Origin: Diaporthe sp. PMI_573 | Lineage: Eukaryota > Ascomycota > Sordariomycetes > Diaporthales > Diaporthaceae | Assembly (NCBI GenBank): GCA_021399435.1 | Contig: JAJTUP010000013.1 | Coordinates: 1,355,194 to 1,419,193 of the forward strand | Direction of reading: 5' to 3' | DNA length: 64,000 bases | Notes under the pieces: generated by a model | What the model was told of the DNA's origin: nothing | Seen by the model: only the letters and a program-made list of their open reading frames with translations | The model's database searches: none | In this document: piece after piece, positions 35,949 to 47,566 of the stretch | How the letters are laid out: every line of letters begins with the position of its first letter | How positions within the stretch are numbered: the stretch's first letter is position 1 | Made by a program: the position numbers and the translations under genes

Positions 35949-36384
35949 TTGCAATCTCGTCTTCCGCCGCTTTCTGCGGAAAAGGGAGCACTGACACGGA
36001 CGGCCAGCAGCTCGTAGAGCTCCCGTGGCCAAGTGGTCCTTATACAAGGTCGACCTACAGATACTTTAGGAGGCAAGCCTATGTACGACCTCGCAGCGCG
36101 TGACAAGCGCCACTCGATATTTTGCGGCTGAGCCATATTGTGCATGGGTGCTGGCCATGATGGATGAGGGACCTCGAGGGTCTCCAGCTGCCCAGATGCA
36201 GTCAAACGTTGCACGACCGTTCAGCCGCACCTTTGAAAAGAGTAACGTGCCCAGACAGCATCCACAGCATGACGCTGCGGCTGTTTTTGACTGCAAGTGG
36301 TGCCACGCGGTTCCATACAAACCGTAAGTAGCCTTTTATCAAGGTGCGATAAACGCAGGACGAGCTCTATCTGAGCTAGCTTGC

Positions 36385-36385
<1 letters not shown>

Positions 36386-36427
<42 letters not shown>
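36386..36427 (+). repeat. Poly(A) tract of 42 nt
   Basis: Uninterrupted run of 42 A. Tracts this long can mark the 3' end of a LINE or a retroposed copy, but no reverse-transcriptase remnant or duplicated target site is recognisable next to it. Confidence 0.9.
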
Positions 36428-36429
<2 letters not shown>

Positions 36430-36894
36430 CTTCACTCTAATATCAAGAGCTTATTTGTCGGCGAATGTGCCGGGAAACTCTAAATGGCATGCACGGATCG
36501 GGATACGGCGGTCCGCTTGTGTCGACTATAGCAATTTTTGGATGCCTGGGGTCCCGATACCCCCCATCATCCCGAACTTTGGCAGGTTGGTGAGCTCGGG
36601 GGAGTAGCCGATCAGAGGGCTTGTATATCGGTTCCGAACTCGCTGTACCAATTGTAAGAAGACCTTGTTGAGCAGCGGGCCTCATCAAGGAGCTGACGCT
36701 TTACCTATCTGCAACCCAACCCGTACAATATGGAATTAAGATACAGTTTTCTATAGATAAGAGTGGCTTAGGGCGTTATCTTGGGGCGCTATCCCGTTAG
36801 TGACCATCTAGTCTAGATGCTGGACTCTGGTCGGAGAGAAAGTTCCTGCTCTGCCTGACTCTGGTATATAAGTAAATCTGTTCCGGTCAATGGT

Positions 36895-36964
36895 AGGCAT
36901 GTGGTGTAATGGTAAGATCCCGACTCCTAAGATGGTGATGCTGGTTCGACCCCAGCCATGTCTA
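36895..36964 (+). tRNA. tRNA-like sequence, possibly tRNA-Arg(CCT) or a degenerate copy
   Basis: The acceptor arms AGGCATG and CATGTCT pair over 7 bp with one G-T. The T arm is perfect (GCTGG, TTCGACC, CCAGC). An A-box-like TGGTGTAATGG and a B-box-like GGTTCGACCCC are present, and a T-run follows at about 36968-36977. The putative anticodon loop CTCCTAA would give CCT, but the anticodon stem and the D stem pair poorly, and the total length of 70 nt is short. It could be a pseudo-tRNA. Confidence 0.45.
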
Positions 36965-37398
36965 TAATTTTTCTTTTTCCACCCCATGCATGAAGATCAA
37001 CGCACAACACGTCCACAAGTTGCATATCTTCACAAAGGGCTCCGGCCTCTAAATAGCTCAGGACAAAACGAGGAAATCACTGCTGGAAGGGAAGTCTCAG
37101 ATGAGATTCATAGTATGCCGGAAATACTACTCAATACTATTGGTAGCATCTTACTTATATAGCGGTATATCTCAAGGGCTGTCATGATAGTTCAAGTCTA
37201 ACGGTGTTTATATCTATAGTGAGAACAGCATTCATCGATCGTCATGCACATTTGGATTATTCCTGATTTTATTCCAGCCATATATGGAAGCCATAAAAAG
37301 CGCGCCGTGTTAGGGAAGTCATATTCTCATTAGAACCTAATTTATCGCTATTCTTTCATCCGCCTCCACCGGTCCAGAACAATAATTGGCCACAGCAG

Positions 37399-39432
37399 TT
37401 ATTGCACTCTTCGCAGCCTGATCATCATATCTCTGTCCGGAGGTGCTGCAACTGCATTGGCATATTTTGTGTCGTTCATCGCAGGTCGATTTGAAGAAGT
37501 ACCATCCGCCTTTACCCATCCAGTGAATTCGACATCAAAGTTCAACACGAACATGGCAACTACAAGTAGTACCTCTGGTTTTGCAAGGTTGCGTCCGGCG
37601 CAAATCCCTGATCCACCGCCTATGAGTAAAGCGTCCAATATTAGCCCGAATCTGGGGACAGCGTGAAATATGACAAGACACCGGCGTTGTGGCCACAACG
37701 CCAGCCAGTAGTCGCTTGTGGGTACTCACCATATGGAAAAAAGAAACCCGCACGACCCGCAATAGAGAACTCGAGGCTCTTAATAGTCTTTCCTGTTCCG
37801 TCTTTCTTCTCTATTTCTTTGATGTGACGATGAGCCCAGAACTCGGAGGCCGGATGATCTGGCGCTCCCCCTATATCAACATGCGGTCAGTTATGTCTGT
37901 TCCAGAAGAGACCAATGTGATTGTACAACGAAATAAAACACCTCCGAAATCTCAATGGCTGTGAATTCAGTAGGGACGGCAAAAATATACCCCACAGATC
38001 TGAATAAGGAAGGGGTCCCACTCACACACGGCTTCGTCAAGATGAGCGACTTCGGTGGGAGCTTGAAATACAGAGCCTATAGGGAAAGAGTAGCCAGATA
38101 TGTTGACAGGATCCGTAGATGTCCTGGTGATGAGTACCCCAACGTGTAGGCGAAGGCATTCCGTAAGAACAGACTGTAGTAGGGGCAGGGAACATAAGAC
38201 TTGGTGATCCAAGCTTCCAGCGTCAGGACCGTCAGCAATTTTAGCTCGCCGAACTTCTTCTTTAATTGCTTGAAAGAGCTTGGGATCCCGAAATATTTCC
38301 ATGAGAACCCATGTGCACACAGGGATCGTATTTGCATGGAGTCTGTCGAGCAAAGTGGAATTAGTCCTGGAGTAATAACGAAATGTTCTGCACATGTGCG
38401 GATTGTGCCTTACCCGAAGAGAAACAAGCAATAAGCTGCACCAACGCTCTCGGCGGAGAAATCAAAAGATTTGGCCCACTGGCCGAGCTCTCTTGAAATT
38501 CTAGCCCCGAAAACGGGCTCCCAATCTCGGTCCGCGATGGCAACCTTGTTGTCCCAGTCGAATTCGCGATCGGCAGTCTCGTACCACTTGATACACATGG
38601 CACGGAAGCGATCGCGGACTCGAATCCCTTTTTGGTTCATCCAACTAGGCAATCCAAATGCCAGAGCCTCGACAACCTGCTCGTACTCCCAAAATGCATC
38701 GACGAATCCAGGATTGACTTCCAGGATTCTCTTGCCCATCACCGCATGAGTTGCTGCCGTCGCCATGTCTTGCCTCAGCAAATCATAAAGTTGCACATTC
38801 TCACTCCATTTGCCAGCTTGAAATTTCGCGAGTTGAAGAGCGAAAAACCTCTGAAAATGACGGGAGAATACTTTCACAGGATGCGTGCTGACAAGAGATT
38901 CGTCGTACATGCGATGCATTGCACGCCAAATGCGCTGCTCTGGAGAAGAATCCGTAGTGCTACCATTGCGTGGCTTACTTGCCGCGCCGGTCTCATCTCC
39001 TATGAACTTGGCCACGTCCTTGGGTGTGTATCCCGCAGAGTGCTGAAGTATGCGAATGACCCAGGGTTCTGAGGAGAAAGAAGCGCGGAAGATGGCTGAG
39101 ACGTTGCTGCTGCCGGTGACAAGGTTCAACTTCATAGGACCGAGTCGACACTGCACGACAGGACTGGTTCTCAGTGCCTCTCTTTCATTTTGCGCCTTTG
39201 TCAGTGTCATTCCTAGCCACGGCATGATAGATCACAAGGTGACTCACCTTACTCGTGAAATAAAAACTCTCTTATTCGTCATGAATTGCCATGTGTTGGA
39301 AACGAATGGGATGGTTTCTCCCAGTCGGGGAGGTCCCTGGAAGTCAGTTCGTCTCTGCATCTTGACAAGCAAAATGATAAGAGGAAGAACCAACAGCAAA
39401 ACCGCTGGCATTGTGCTCGACAAGTTCGCCAT
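37399..39432 (-). CDS. Cytochrome P450 (P450-1), five exons, 546 aa
   Basis: Haem-thiolate monooxygenase-fold protein, anchored in the ER membrane by an N-terminal hydrophobic segment (PAVLLLVLPLIILLV). Exons 39432-39253, 39195-38414, 38342-38026, 37870-37730 and 37619-37399; every junction is GT-AG and in phase, e.g. AVWGAPDHP and FPYGGGSGICAGRN are only restored by splicing. The ATG at 39432 is the first ATG in frame. Motifs: I-helix LHANTIPVCTWVL, ExxR as ECLR near residues 382-385, a PERF-like FWAHRHI, and the haem loop GGGSGICAGRN with Cys near 480. The usual AGxDTT threonine is replaced by Asn-Thr-Ile-Pro, as in the CYP7/CYP8 group (steroid hydroxylases, prostacyclin synthase). The substrate is unknown. 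It is followed by P450-2 on the same strand. Confidence 0.88.
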
Positions 39433-39791
39433 GTTCACAATTGATAAGATATTCGCTGAGCTCGGCAGGTTCAAAGATGGTACCGATCTTGACAGTTTCA
39501 GGAAGGATCTGACTTTAATGCAGCGCAGCTTAAATTATCTAACAAAGGCACAAAACTGTTGGCCTGGCCTTCGGTCACATCATCATCGCTTCCTAGCGCC
39601 ACTCCCTTCCCCCTCCCAGGTAGTCTTTGCCATTAGAAGATAACCTCTGTGGACATTAATGTCTAAATTTACCACGCCGATGACTTTTACATAAAGATAT
39701 CTTTCAAAGTAAATGCAAAAATATATATAAATAGATTCTGCTTTAGAATAAATAGATGGAAATACAAGTATATTAATTATATATTTATTAT
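39433..39791. other. Upstream region of P450-1, turning AT-rich
   Basis: Presumed promoter side of P450-1. The last 150 bp before the MITE are strongly AT-rich. No other feature seen. Confidence 0.35.
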
Positions 39792-40199
39792 CAGAGTTGT
39801 GACAAAATATATACATTTTAGATATACACTTTTTTAAAACCTTAATAACTTCTTAAATAATAAATTTAAAGCTTAAGTAATATAAGAAACCCTAATTTAA
39901 ATACTCTAAAGGAATTTAATATATAGTTCTTTTAGGGTTAGGGGTAAGGTAAAGAGGTTTTTACAGGGGGGTAAAAATTAGAGAAATTTGAAGAGAAATA
40001 TATACAAAATATATACAAATGTTACCCCTGTCTACAGCATTACGTGATAACCCTATCCCTAAGAAAAATATATCATTAGATAGCGCTTCTTTCGAAATTT
40101 AATATAATGTTACTTTTATAAGTATTAAGAAATCCTAATATATTTTAAAACGTGTTTAAAAAGTTGTATATATTTTGTATATATTGTGTCAATACTCTG
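39792..40199. mobile_element. 408-bp hAT-type MITE, copy B
   Basis: Same length and ends as copy A (14964-15371), flanked by a perfect 8-bp TSD TTTATTAT at 39784-39791 and 40200-40207. It lies in the shared upstream region of P450-1, about 360 bp from its start codon. No coding capacity; mobilisation would require a transposase from elsewhere. Confidence 0.92.
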
Positions 40200-40207
40200 T
40201 TTATTAT

Positions 40208-41616
40208 ATATTATATTATAGTTTATTTAATATAATATTAATATTATTTATTTTATCTTAATTATAGTAACTTTTTATAAAAGAATTTATAGAAAATTTA
40301 AGAAATTTAACTAAATTATTTAAATTTAGTGATTTGGGTTTTTCTTTAACTGGTATATAAAGTTGTTTGATTTAAAAGTAGGGTAACAGGGCAATTTCCC
40401 AGTGGTATCAACAACTGTCAAGGTCAACTGAGCTGCTGAGTTGGTTCAAAGTGGGGCAGATCTCGGTCAATACTACTATGTAGACCTGTTGGCTTCCCAC
40501 CCATGCTCCTGACGTCGCATTATTTGCAAGTCTTCCGGCCAACAGTCACTGCGCCTCAGCCTTGCCTGTGCACAAACGGAAATCCAGCCTACTTGCCAAG
40601 ACAATTCCAGCTAGGCACCGACCGGGCGGTTACATGGCCAATCAATCAGACTTGATTAATGTTGAGACCCGCAGTGCAGTATCTCACCTGAGATTTCTTT
40701 TCCCCACCATTCGCGGCTGAACTTGAACATCCAGCTGCGATGCAACACAGTATGCAGCCAGCAAAAAGGCGCAGCACCGTATCTTCAAGCAGGCACACGG
40801 TATTTTGATGTGATGCAGATGAGCCACCGGCTGCACCACATGCTCTCTTGTGCACAGCTAGGGGGCCGGCCCGGTTGGAACGCCTTCACTACGGCACTTG
40901 CCGTCGTCAGCCTCGTCTCACCGTGAAATATATCCATGAGCTAGCATTGTGGATCCCTTTTCACAAGCGCCCAAATGCAATCCTTCCGATGATTTGACAT
41001 CGGGTGACCTCCACGGTCCGAGTGATCATCCAACAACGCCTAGTCTAGTACCCAACATGCATTGTTGTTCCTAGCACCAACATGTCCTGGCAAAAGAGTC
41101 ACCTACCCTTTCTGATTTTTTTTTTTGGAAAGCCAGCTGCGGGGCGGGTAGATCCACATTAATCGGTTGGCGCCAAGCTCGACTTGCCCCATCGTCCCAG
41201 ACGAGAAGGATCGGGATCCTAAAATTAAATAATTTCAGCAGATCACGTAACGGCCGAATTCCCCGCTTGAGGGAATGCAGTATTCTGGAGCACTATTGCC
41301 GACGTCTTGTGAATCGTCATGTCAAGGAGTCTGAGACCACTGAATAGTAACCTACCTAGATAGATAGACTCGTAATTTCGCTCAAAGAGGAAAGCCCATG
41401 ACACTCGACAAAAGCTGGCGATTGTGGTGAATCGAGTATTGCGACTTCGAAATACCGCGTAAACTAGCAGCCACTTTCCCGATTATAAACCAGCGGGATA
41501 CTGTCGGGCATGTTTGACCGCTCTGCGGACGGAATGAACAGTGACCTGCAATGCATTTACACAGATGAGCGAGGTGGACAGGAACGCTTTAAATTCAAAA
41601 TCTTCAAACTATAATT
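40208..41616. other. Intergenic between P450-1 and P450-2
   Basis: The first 170 bp after the MITE are A/T only or nearly so; the rest is GC-normal. A short T-run lies near 41118. No supported gene; two short antiparallel frames at 40646-40926 have no recognisable content. Confidence 0.4.
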
Positions 41617-43522
41617 CTAGGATCGTCTACTCCACACAAGTGGAACGCGCTCAGGGTGCATTAGTTGCAGCAGTAGTCCCCCGTACTCTGTGTTCTTCTC
41701 AATGAAGTCTAGTACCCTTGTCTCAGACTCTTCGCAGGTTTCAGTTTCGTGTCGAAGTGGTTCAACTTTCCAATCTCGGAACATAGACGCCAGAAGCGCC
41801 ACCCATTCGACTTGTGAGAATCTCTTTGCTGGACAGTCTCGTGATCCCTCCGACCACCCAAGGTGGTTTCCACGCGAGGGAGCAGGCAGCAGGATCTCGC
41901 TGTTGCTGCTAGACTGCCCGATCCAGCGTTCTGGCTTCCACTCTTGCGCGTCTGGTCCCCAAAAGCGAGGGTGTTTGTGCGCGTAGATGTAGCTCGGAAC
42001 GATTAAGGTCCTCGGCGGAATTGTAAGAGTCTGACCGCTGACGTTGAGAGACTGTGTCTGAGCACTCGTCCATTTCACCTCCGCAACCAGGGTCTTGACG
42101 CGCAAGGTCTCATGCAAGATAGCCATGCATCGTTTGAGCCGAGGGAAATCAGCATGGTAGTCCCATTCCTCCTTGGGTCTGTCACCCAGGATCTGTTGTA
42201 GCTCATCCGCGAGCCAGGCTTGAATGCCAGGATTGGCTGCAAGGAAAAAGCTATAATCGAAATCGGGCAGGTCAGTGGCCAAAGTCCCCAAATGAAGCGC
42301 ATTTTGTGTGGCTCAAAGTACGTACATGGCGTAAGTGAGAAGATGTGCGGTGGTATCGTGGCCAGCGAAGCTAACCACGAACATAGTGCCATAAATCTCA
42401 GCTTCAGTGAGGCCTTTGTCTCCGTCCTTTGATTGCGACGCGCGGATTAGAGAAGCCATGAGGGTGTTGTCTCCCGCCAAACCTTCCTTGTACAAGGCGC
42501 GAAGCTTTTGGTTGTAAAGATCCGCCATGTGGCCTTTGAACTTGGCGCAGGCCTCGCCTAAAGTCCTCCATGACTTGGGTAAAGGTAGCCAAGGTCTCAT
42601 GAAAAACTTCGGGCCTAAGGCCAATGTGAGCAACGCATTGTCCATTACTGTAAGCAAAGAGAATCGAAAGCTGGCCGATGGACTGGTTGATAATCTTTCG
42701 TCGTGGCCTTCAAATGCGAAAGATTGCCCAAAACAGGCTTTGAGAAGAACATGGAGAGACACAGTTCGCGCATCTTCACCCACACTGGTAAAGACCTTCT
42801 TTGAGCCCCAGTAATGTGCCATTTCTTCGCCAAGCGAAGCGGCCTCAGTCCAGACAACCGAATTGCACTGCTCGTTGAGACATGAGTTCAGTATCTTGCG
42901 GTGTTTCTTCCACTGTTCACCCGAAGCCTGGTTTTTGCCATGTTAGCTGGTATTCACATTTTGTTACAGGTCTCGAGTAGTTGAGACGCGGATTCGAGCC
43001 GGTGTCCACTTACGGTTGCAATATTCGGGCCACCGAAAACGTCCAACATCTCTAAAAGTCAAAATGTCAGCAAATGCCTGGCACAGCTCCTATAGCATCT
43101 TGTGGAGAGGTGAGAGACAAACGTGTTATTTCTACCCAGCGTGGAAAGTCCTTTCCTCTGCGGTACAAGTCCATGATGGCTTCGGGGTCTGCAAGATGGA
43201 TCCAGTTGTGAGAGGGAGTCACTAGCACGAATGCCTCGCCCATCTCATCATGGGCTGCTGTTCCATCTTTCTCATGCCAACCACGATAGTTGAAGCGAGT
43301 GAAATTGTTATTGCCCAGTATTCCTGGGAGAGTTTTGACAAGACCGACAATTTTCTTGTCCAAAAGCAGCCAAAGTCTGTTCAGATGATCAATAGGAATG
43401 ATTCGGATGGGGATACCAATCTTGCGGGCTTCTTGATAATTGCAATAAAGACAATAGACGTTGTAGGCAGTCCACGTCGCACCGAGCGCGAGACTCCAAA
43501 GAAATATTATGAACCAAGCCAT
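41617..43522 (-). CDS. Cytochrome P450 (P450-2), four exons, 557 aa
   Basis: Canonical P450 monooxygenase, ER-anchored by an N-terminal segment (MAWFIIFLWSLALGATWTAY). Exons 43522-43123, 43051-43014 (38 bp), 42927-42326 and 42250-41617; all junctions are GT-AG and in phase, restoring EITQMLDVFGGPNIATASG and TYAIFFLAANPGIQ. Start is ATG 43522; the frame extends further up only from a GTG. Motifs: W-x-x-H-R-K helix C (QWKKHRK), oxygen-binding AGHDTT at about 334-339, ExxR ETLR at 394-397, PERF-like WKPERW, and haem loop LGWSEGSRDCPAKRF with Cys about 486. The loop has Ala where Gly usually follows CP. Substrate unknown. It is of a different lineage from P450-1, -3 and -4. Confidence 0.9.
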
Positions 43523-44731
43523 GCTGTCAAGCCTGACGGAAGCAGTAAAGTGAGGCACGGTTCACGGCGAAATGTCAAAGGAAGAAAGAGCAATGAAGAA
43601 GTCTGAAGTGACAACCCTGTTGCGGCAATTGCTAGCTAGGGAACGATCTTTAAAGGATCACGAGGGTACATCTGAGGCACGCTGATACAATTGCCAAATC
43701 ACACTAGAGGTCCGTACCGGAACACGATGTAGGGGCACCAACCGCCCGCAGCATCAGCGCCGAGGCTCCGTCATGGAGCGTGACGGGGGGCGAGATGTGT
43801 ATGTGAGGCGCAGCGAAGATTGTTCAGGCGCTTGTGAAGGTGCCCAAGCCCCTCAGGGTCACAGTTGAGATCATACTGGCGGCTACATTACCTGGTTTAG
43901 TGTCCTATTGCGTGTACAAGTCGACTCACGCCGCGTTTGCCTGGCGTCGTGGGTCCGATAACAGACGCCTCATTCAGATGCACTACTGTGTAGAGCCTCA
44001 CCTACCAATGAGACGAGTGGCTAAGTAAAGCAGAGTGCCGTTGGTGCACTTCAGGCACAGAGCGGGGCGTGGGATTCAGCCTTCTAAGCCCGCACTGTGT
44101 TCATGTGACGATGCACCTGTGATTGTGGAGATTCAATACTACCCAACACAAAGATGCCAACTAGCATACTTGATTTTTTTTTTTCGACTGCACGTTTGCG
44201 GCACGGCTGCCTCCACCTTCAGTGCCGCGCCACCTACCAACGTGCACCTGCTGTCCAACTAGATCTCTGGATATTTTTAGACACACCTACCATGACACCG
44301 GTACCGGCTGCCAAACGCATTCGTCACTCTGCGATCTTGTTCGGCGTGTGCTGTGGGTAACGGGTCGACCAGATGCAAGATTGTTTCAAGCAGACGACAG
44401 GTCGCACACGCCAACTAGCGTGCTCATGGTAATGCCTGGAATCACAAGGCTCATGATCTTCTGGCCAGTAATCAGCTGGCCACCCAGAGCCAACGGGAAA
44501 CATGCAATTTTAAAATCTGGCAATACTAATTTAAATATCTGTGTATTGCAGTCATCCATGTGCAGTATTGCGTACTCGCTAGGGCCATTAACTCCGACAA
44601 GCCATTTTCAGCTGCTAACCTTGCACAACAGCGTCGAATCCTCAAGCGTACCTAGGTAACTGTAAAGACATCATGCCAGTGTAAACATTCAAGACCTGCT
44701 TCCCATATTCTCGCCAGATCAAATACCACAA
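43523..44731. other. Intergenic between P450-2 and the rhodopsin-fold gene
   Basis: GC-normal sequence with a 13-nt T-run near 44165. Short open frames on the plus strand (about 44035-44660) have no recognisable domain or intron structure. I see no supported gene. Confidence 0.4.
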
Positions 44732-46302
44732 TCAACGTGCTACACCATAGATGTGCGCCGTGCCCGGAGTCTTCAGCACGCTGTGCACCGAAGTGGGACT
44801 CTCTACAGAGGATTTTGCATTGTTTGTGCCATCCCTCGTGACGCCCCTGCTCCAATTTCCATCATCGTTGAAATCGACCGTCATGAGGCCCGACGGTACT
44901 CCTGGAAGGCCACGCAAAGCAAGCGACTCATCGCTGTCCGACCAGTCCTCGAGTGACTTGCATGTGTCAAGCAAGCTGTCGTGGAACTGGCGTGCCTTGA
45001 CGCGCCAGCCCCTGCGCATCGCACTCTGGTAAGCTGCCTCGCGCCGCTGTTTCTCCCGGTGTTCATCGCTAGCCTTGTTGGTCCTCTGCACGAACAGCGT
45101 GCGGAAGGAGACAATGCAGGCGATAATGAAAGCTACAAATCCCAATGAATTCCGATCAGTCTCAACCATAACATGAATGACAATTCGTGATTTGCCTTTT
45201 CGCCGCCTGTTTCTTTTCGCTTTTTGACCACGGAGCAACAAAGAAGTTTTCGGATTGTACTTACCAACACTAAACTCGCAATAGAACCAGAACCAGGTGA
45301 ATGTTGCGCTTTGCATCTTTGCATCCGAACCTTTCGCGCTGTATGTCGAGTGAAATACACTTCCCCTGACGATCGTGATAGCTATAGTGAGGAATACGAG
45401 GCTGAAGACGAACGTAAGGAGAAGCTTCTTTCGCATGCTGATGCGACTTCTCCACAGAATTGCCACAGGAAAGCCAATGACTGCCAGGATGATTCGAGTC
45501 AGTGAAATGTGTGTAACTGATTGTGGATGGGCAACTGGGAATGACGGCGACGGGCTGGATCAAGAACTCACTCAGAAAGTCTGATATAGCATCCACGGCA
45601 GAGGAAAAGATGGCATTGAAGAAGATCCTCTTCAAGGCTGACTCGGTACTACAAATTCCACCGAAGATGGACTCGATACTTCCGAAGAAACAGTCAAAAT
45701 CCTGCATTCCAATTTGAGCCACGGCGCTGGCGACGGTGAAGGTCAGCACGGCCCACCACAAGATAGTGATTATCTTGTGTGACTTTGCGCCTAGGCGACG
45801 GAAAAAGAGCAGGAAGTTGAGCTTTATGATCAAGACGCCGACAATGGTGAGGTTGACACAGGCCCCGATGGCAACGAAGCCTTTCTTGGAATTAGGGAAG
45901 AAGGAAGGCTGTGCCATCTTGGAGAGGTCGCCCATCTCAACAGCCTCAATATCGTAGGCATACTGGACATAAAGCTGTATGAGGACCGCCTCGGCATTGT
46001 GCATGGCCAGTGCTATGAGCATGAGATAATCCTCCAACAGCAGCCGGCGAAAGCAGGCGTAGCGGATGTAGGCCCTCACAGCAAACGCAATGTTGCAAAT
46101 TGCAAAGAAAACCCATGTAAGTACCTGTTGATTGCAGTCGAGAGTCATGAGCAAACGGAACCAACTTCGTCATGTGCATCTTGGCCTGCCAGAGCAGGAA
46201 GATACGTCGGACAGTACTTACATAAAAAGCCGTCGCCGGGATATAATTGTTGCTGGTTGGGATCAAAGTAGCACTACCAGAGCTCTGCTGGGCAGGATCC
46301 AT
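44732..46302 (-). CDS. Fungal rhodopsin-fold integral membrane protein, four exons, 416 aa
   Basis: Predicted seven-helix plasma-membrane protein of the large fungal family annotated as integral membrane or rhodopsin-domain proteins; some relatives carry a CFEM domain (Pth11-type), this one does not. Exons 46302-46222, 46124-45572, 45480-45265 and 45132-44732, all GT-AG and in phase (FYVLTWVFFAICN; DFLIIGFPVAILW; CEFSVAFIIACIVSFR). Helices include LTWVFFAICNIAFAVRAY, IVGVLIIKLNFLLFF, IITILWWAVLTFTVASAVA, KKLLLTFVFSLVFLTIAIT and AFIIACIVSF. Family hallmarks: the extracellular DFDCFF and C-STESA region, and a long polar cytoplasmic tail ending SVLKTPGTAHIYG. The start is ATG 46302. It may sense small ligands, but this is inference. 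It is divergent from P450-3 across 1.26 kb. Confidence 0.85.
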
Positions 46303-47566
46303 GGCCACAAGAACAGGTCTGTTCGTCTCGTGTGTGAATAGACGTGGGCGTATGAGGCAATAGAAACAAAGGTGTTTGAGTTGAATCAGTATCAGACTTT
46401 GACGGGGAAATGAAAATCAGCGGGGGCTTCTACTGCCGTAGTAAAGACTCGGAAGGATCAAGCTCCTTATCAATGCCGATCACGTCCGAACCTCGACTTA
46501 CTTGATTCTGTCAGAGGCATAGCTCCATCTGGTGCGAATGCACTCCTTCCGATATCGACATATGCCGATGTGTTCCGCTTGTGTTGGTGCGGATCTAAAA
46601 TCCTTCCGAATTCCAAAATGCACCAACCTGCAGCAGCTGCCAGCGAGCGGCTCCACTACCACCAACGTCTTTTACCTCCCCCTGCACCTGGGCGGTCAGG
46701 CAAAGTGCACATGCAGACACCAGCCAGAGTACATTGTTTTCAGCCTTGTAATTAGCAAAGCCTCTTTTTTTTAATAGAAGTCGTCATTTATAATAGCATT
46801 TAAAATTACATCTAAAGCTAATTATCTATAATTTAAAAAATTAAATATTATTTAAAATTTAAATTTAAGATTTACTCCTACTATAATCTTATAAGTTAAA
46901 ATCCTTATAAGAATAATATAGCTTTATTAATATTTATTTATTAAATAATTATAGTTTTTTTTTAAAAACTTATATAAATATATTATTATATTATTTCTAG
47001 CTTATATTAAAATATTGGTTGTGAATATTAAGAATAATCAAATTAATTTAGATTTAAATGCAATTAGAACAGTGTACTATAAAGCGGCTTTGAGGGCAAG
47101 ACTCGATATACCTCCCATGTTCCAATCACTGCTGAGGCGCCATAACGGTTTTCAGCTCCGTGTGAGGCAGTTTGTGGTTGCATCGAGAGCCGATGAACAG
47201 GGCCCCACCCGTCAAGCGAAAGCACAGGGCCGTTCGGCGCGTACACTTGGCACAGTGCGCACGGTTCATCGGCCCCCAAAGCCCAAGGCCACCGAGGTGA
47301 CATGCCGGGTGGGCCTGGTGTTGCATTGAAGAACCAACACAACCAACAGTCGCAACGGCTTAGCTCGACTTTGCGTTGAGTGGCCAACCACCGCAGAAGC
47401 GAAAGAGGCTCTTGGTTGGACCCCTGACCGTGCCCGAGCGTCATGTAATGCTCGTCAAGAGCTCATCCCCTCACTTCTTCTCATTTTCATTTCGCTGTCC
47501 TTCCGTTCATTCTCATAGCATTCATTCAGACTTCAGCTGTTAGGGCATTCGAGCATTCACCCAACC
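46303..47566. other. Divergent intergenic region with an AT-rich patch
   Basis: Shared upstream region of the rhodopsin-fold gene and P450-3. From about 46765 to 47065 the sequence is almost pure A/T, probably the RIP remnant of an old insertion; the flanks are GC-normal. A minus-strand frame at 47064-47444 starts with ATG but has no recognisable content. Confidence 0.45.

Larger units (their letters stand above)
35949..37398. other. Intergenic region with a poly(A) tract and a tRNA-like sequence
   Basis: Between the HET fragment start and the end of P450-1. Apart from the poly(A) run and the tRNA-like element listed separately, I see no supported gene. A short minus-strand frame at about 36443-36685 has no recognisable content. 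Confidence 0.4.

Noticed and set aside
36895..36964. Confident functional tRNA gene
   Set aside because: The anticodon and D stems pair poorly and the length is short, so kept only as a tRNA-like sequence.
43523..43558. Upstream extension of P450-2 from 43558
   Set aside because: The extension begins with GTG; the first in-frame ATG is 43522, directly before the membrane anchor.
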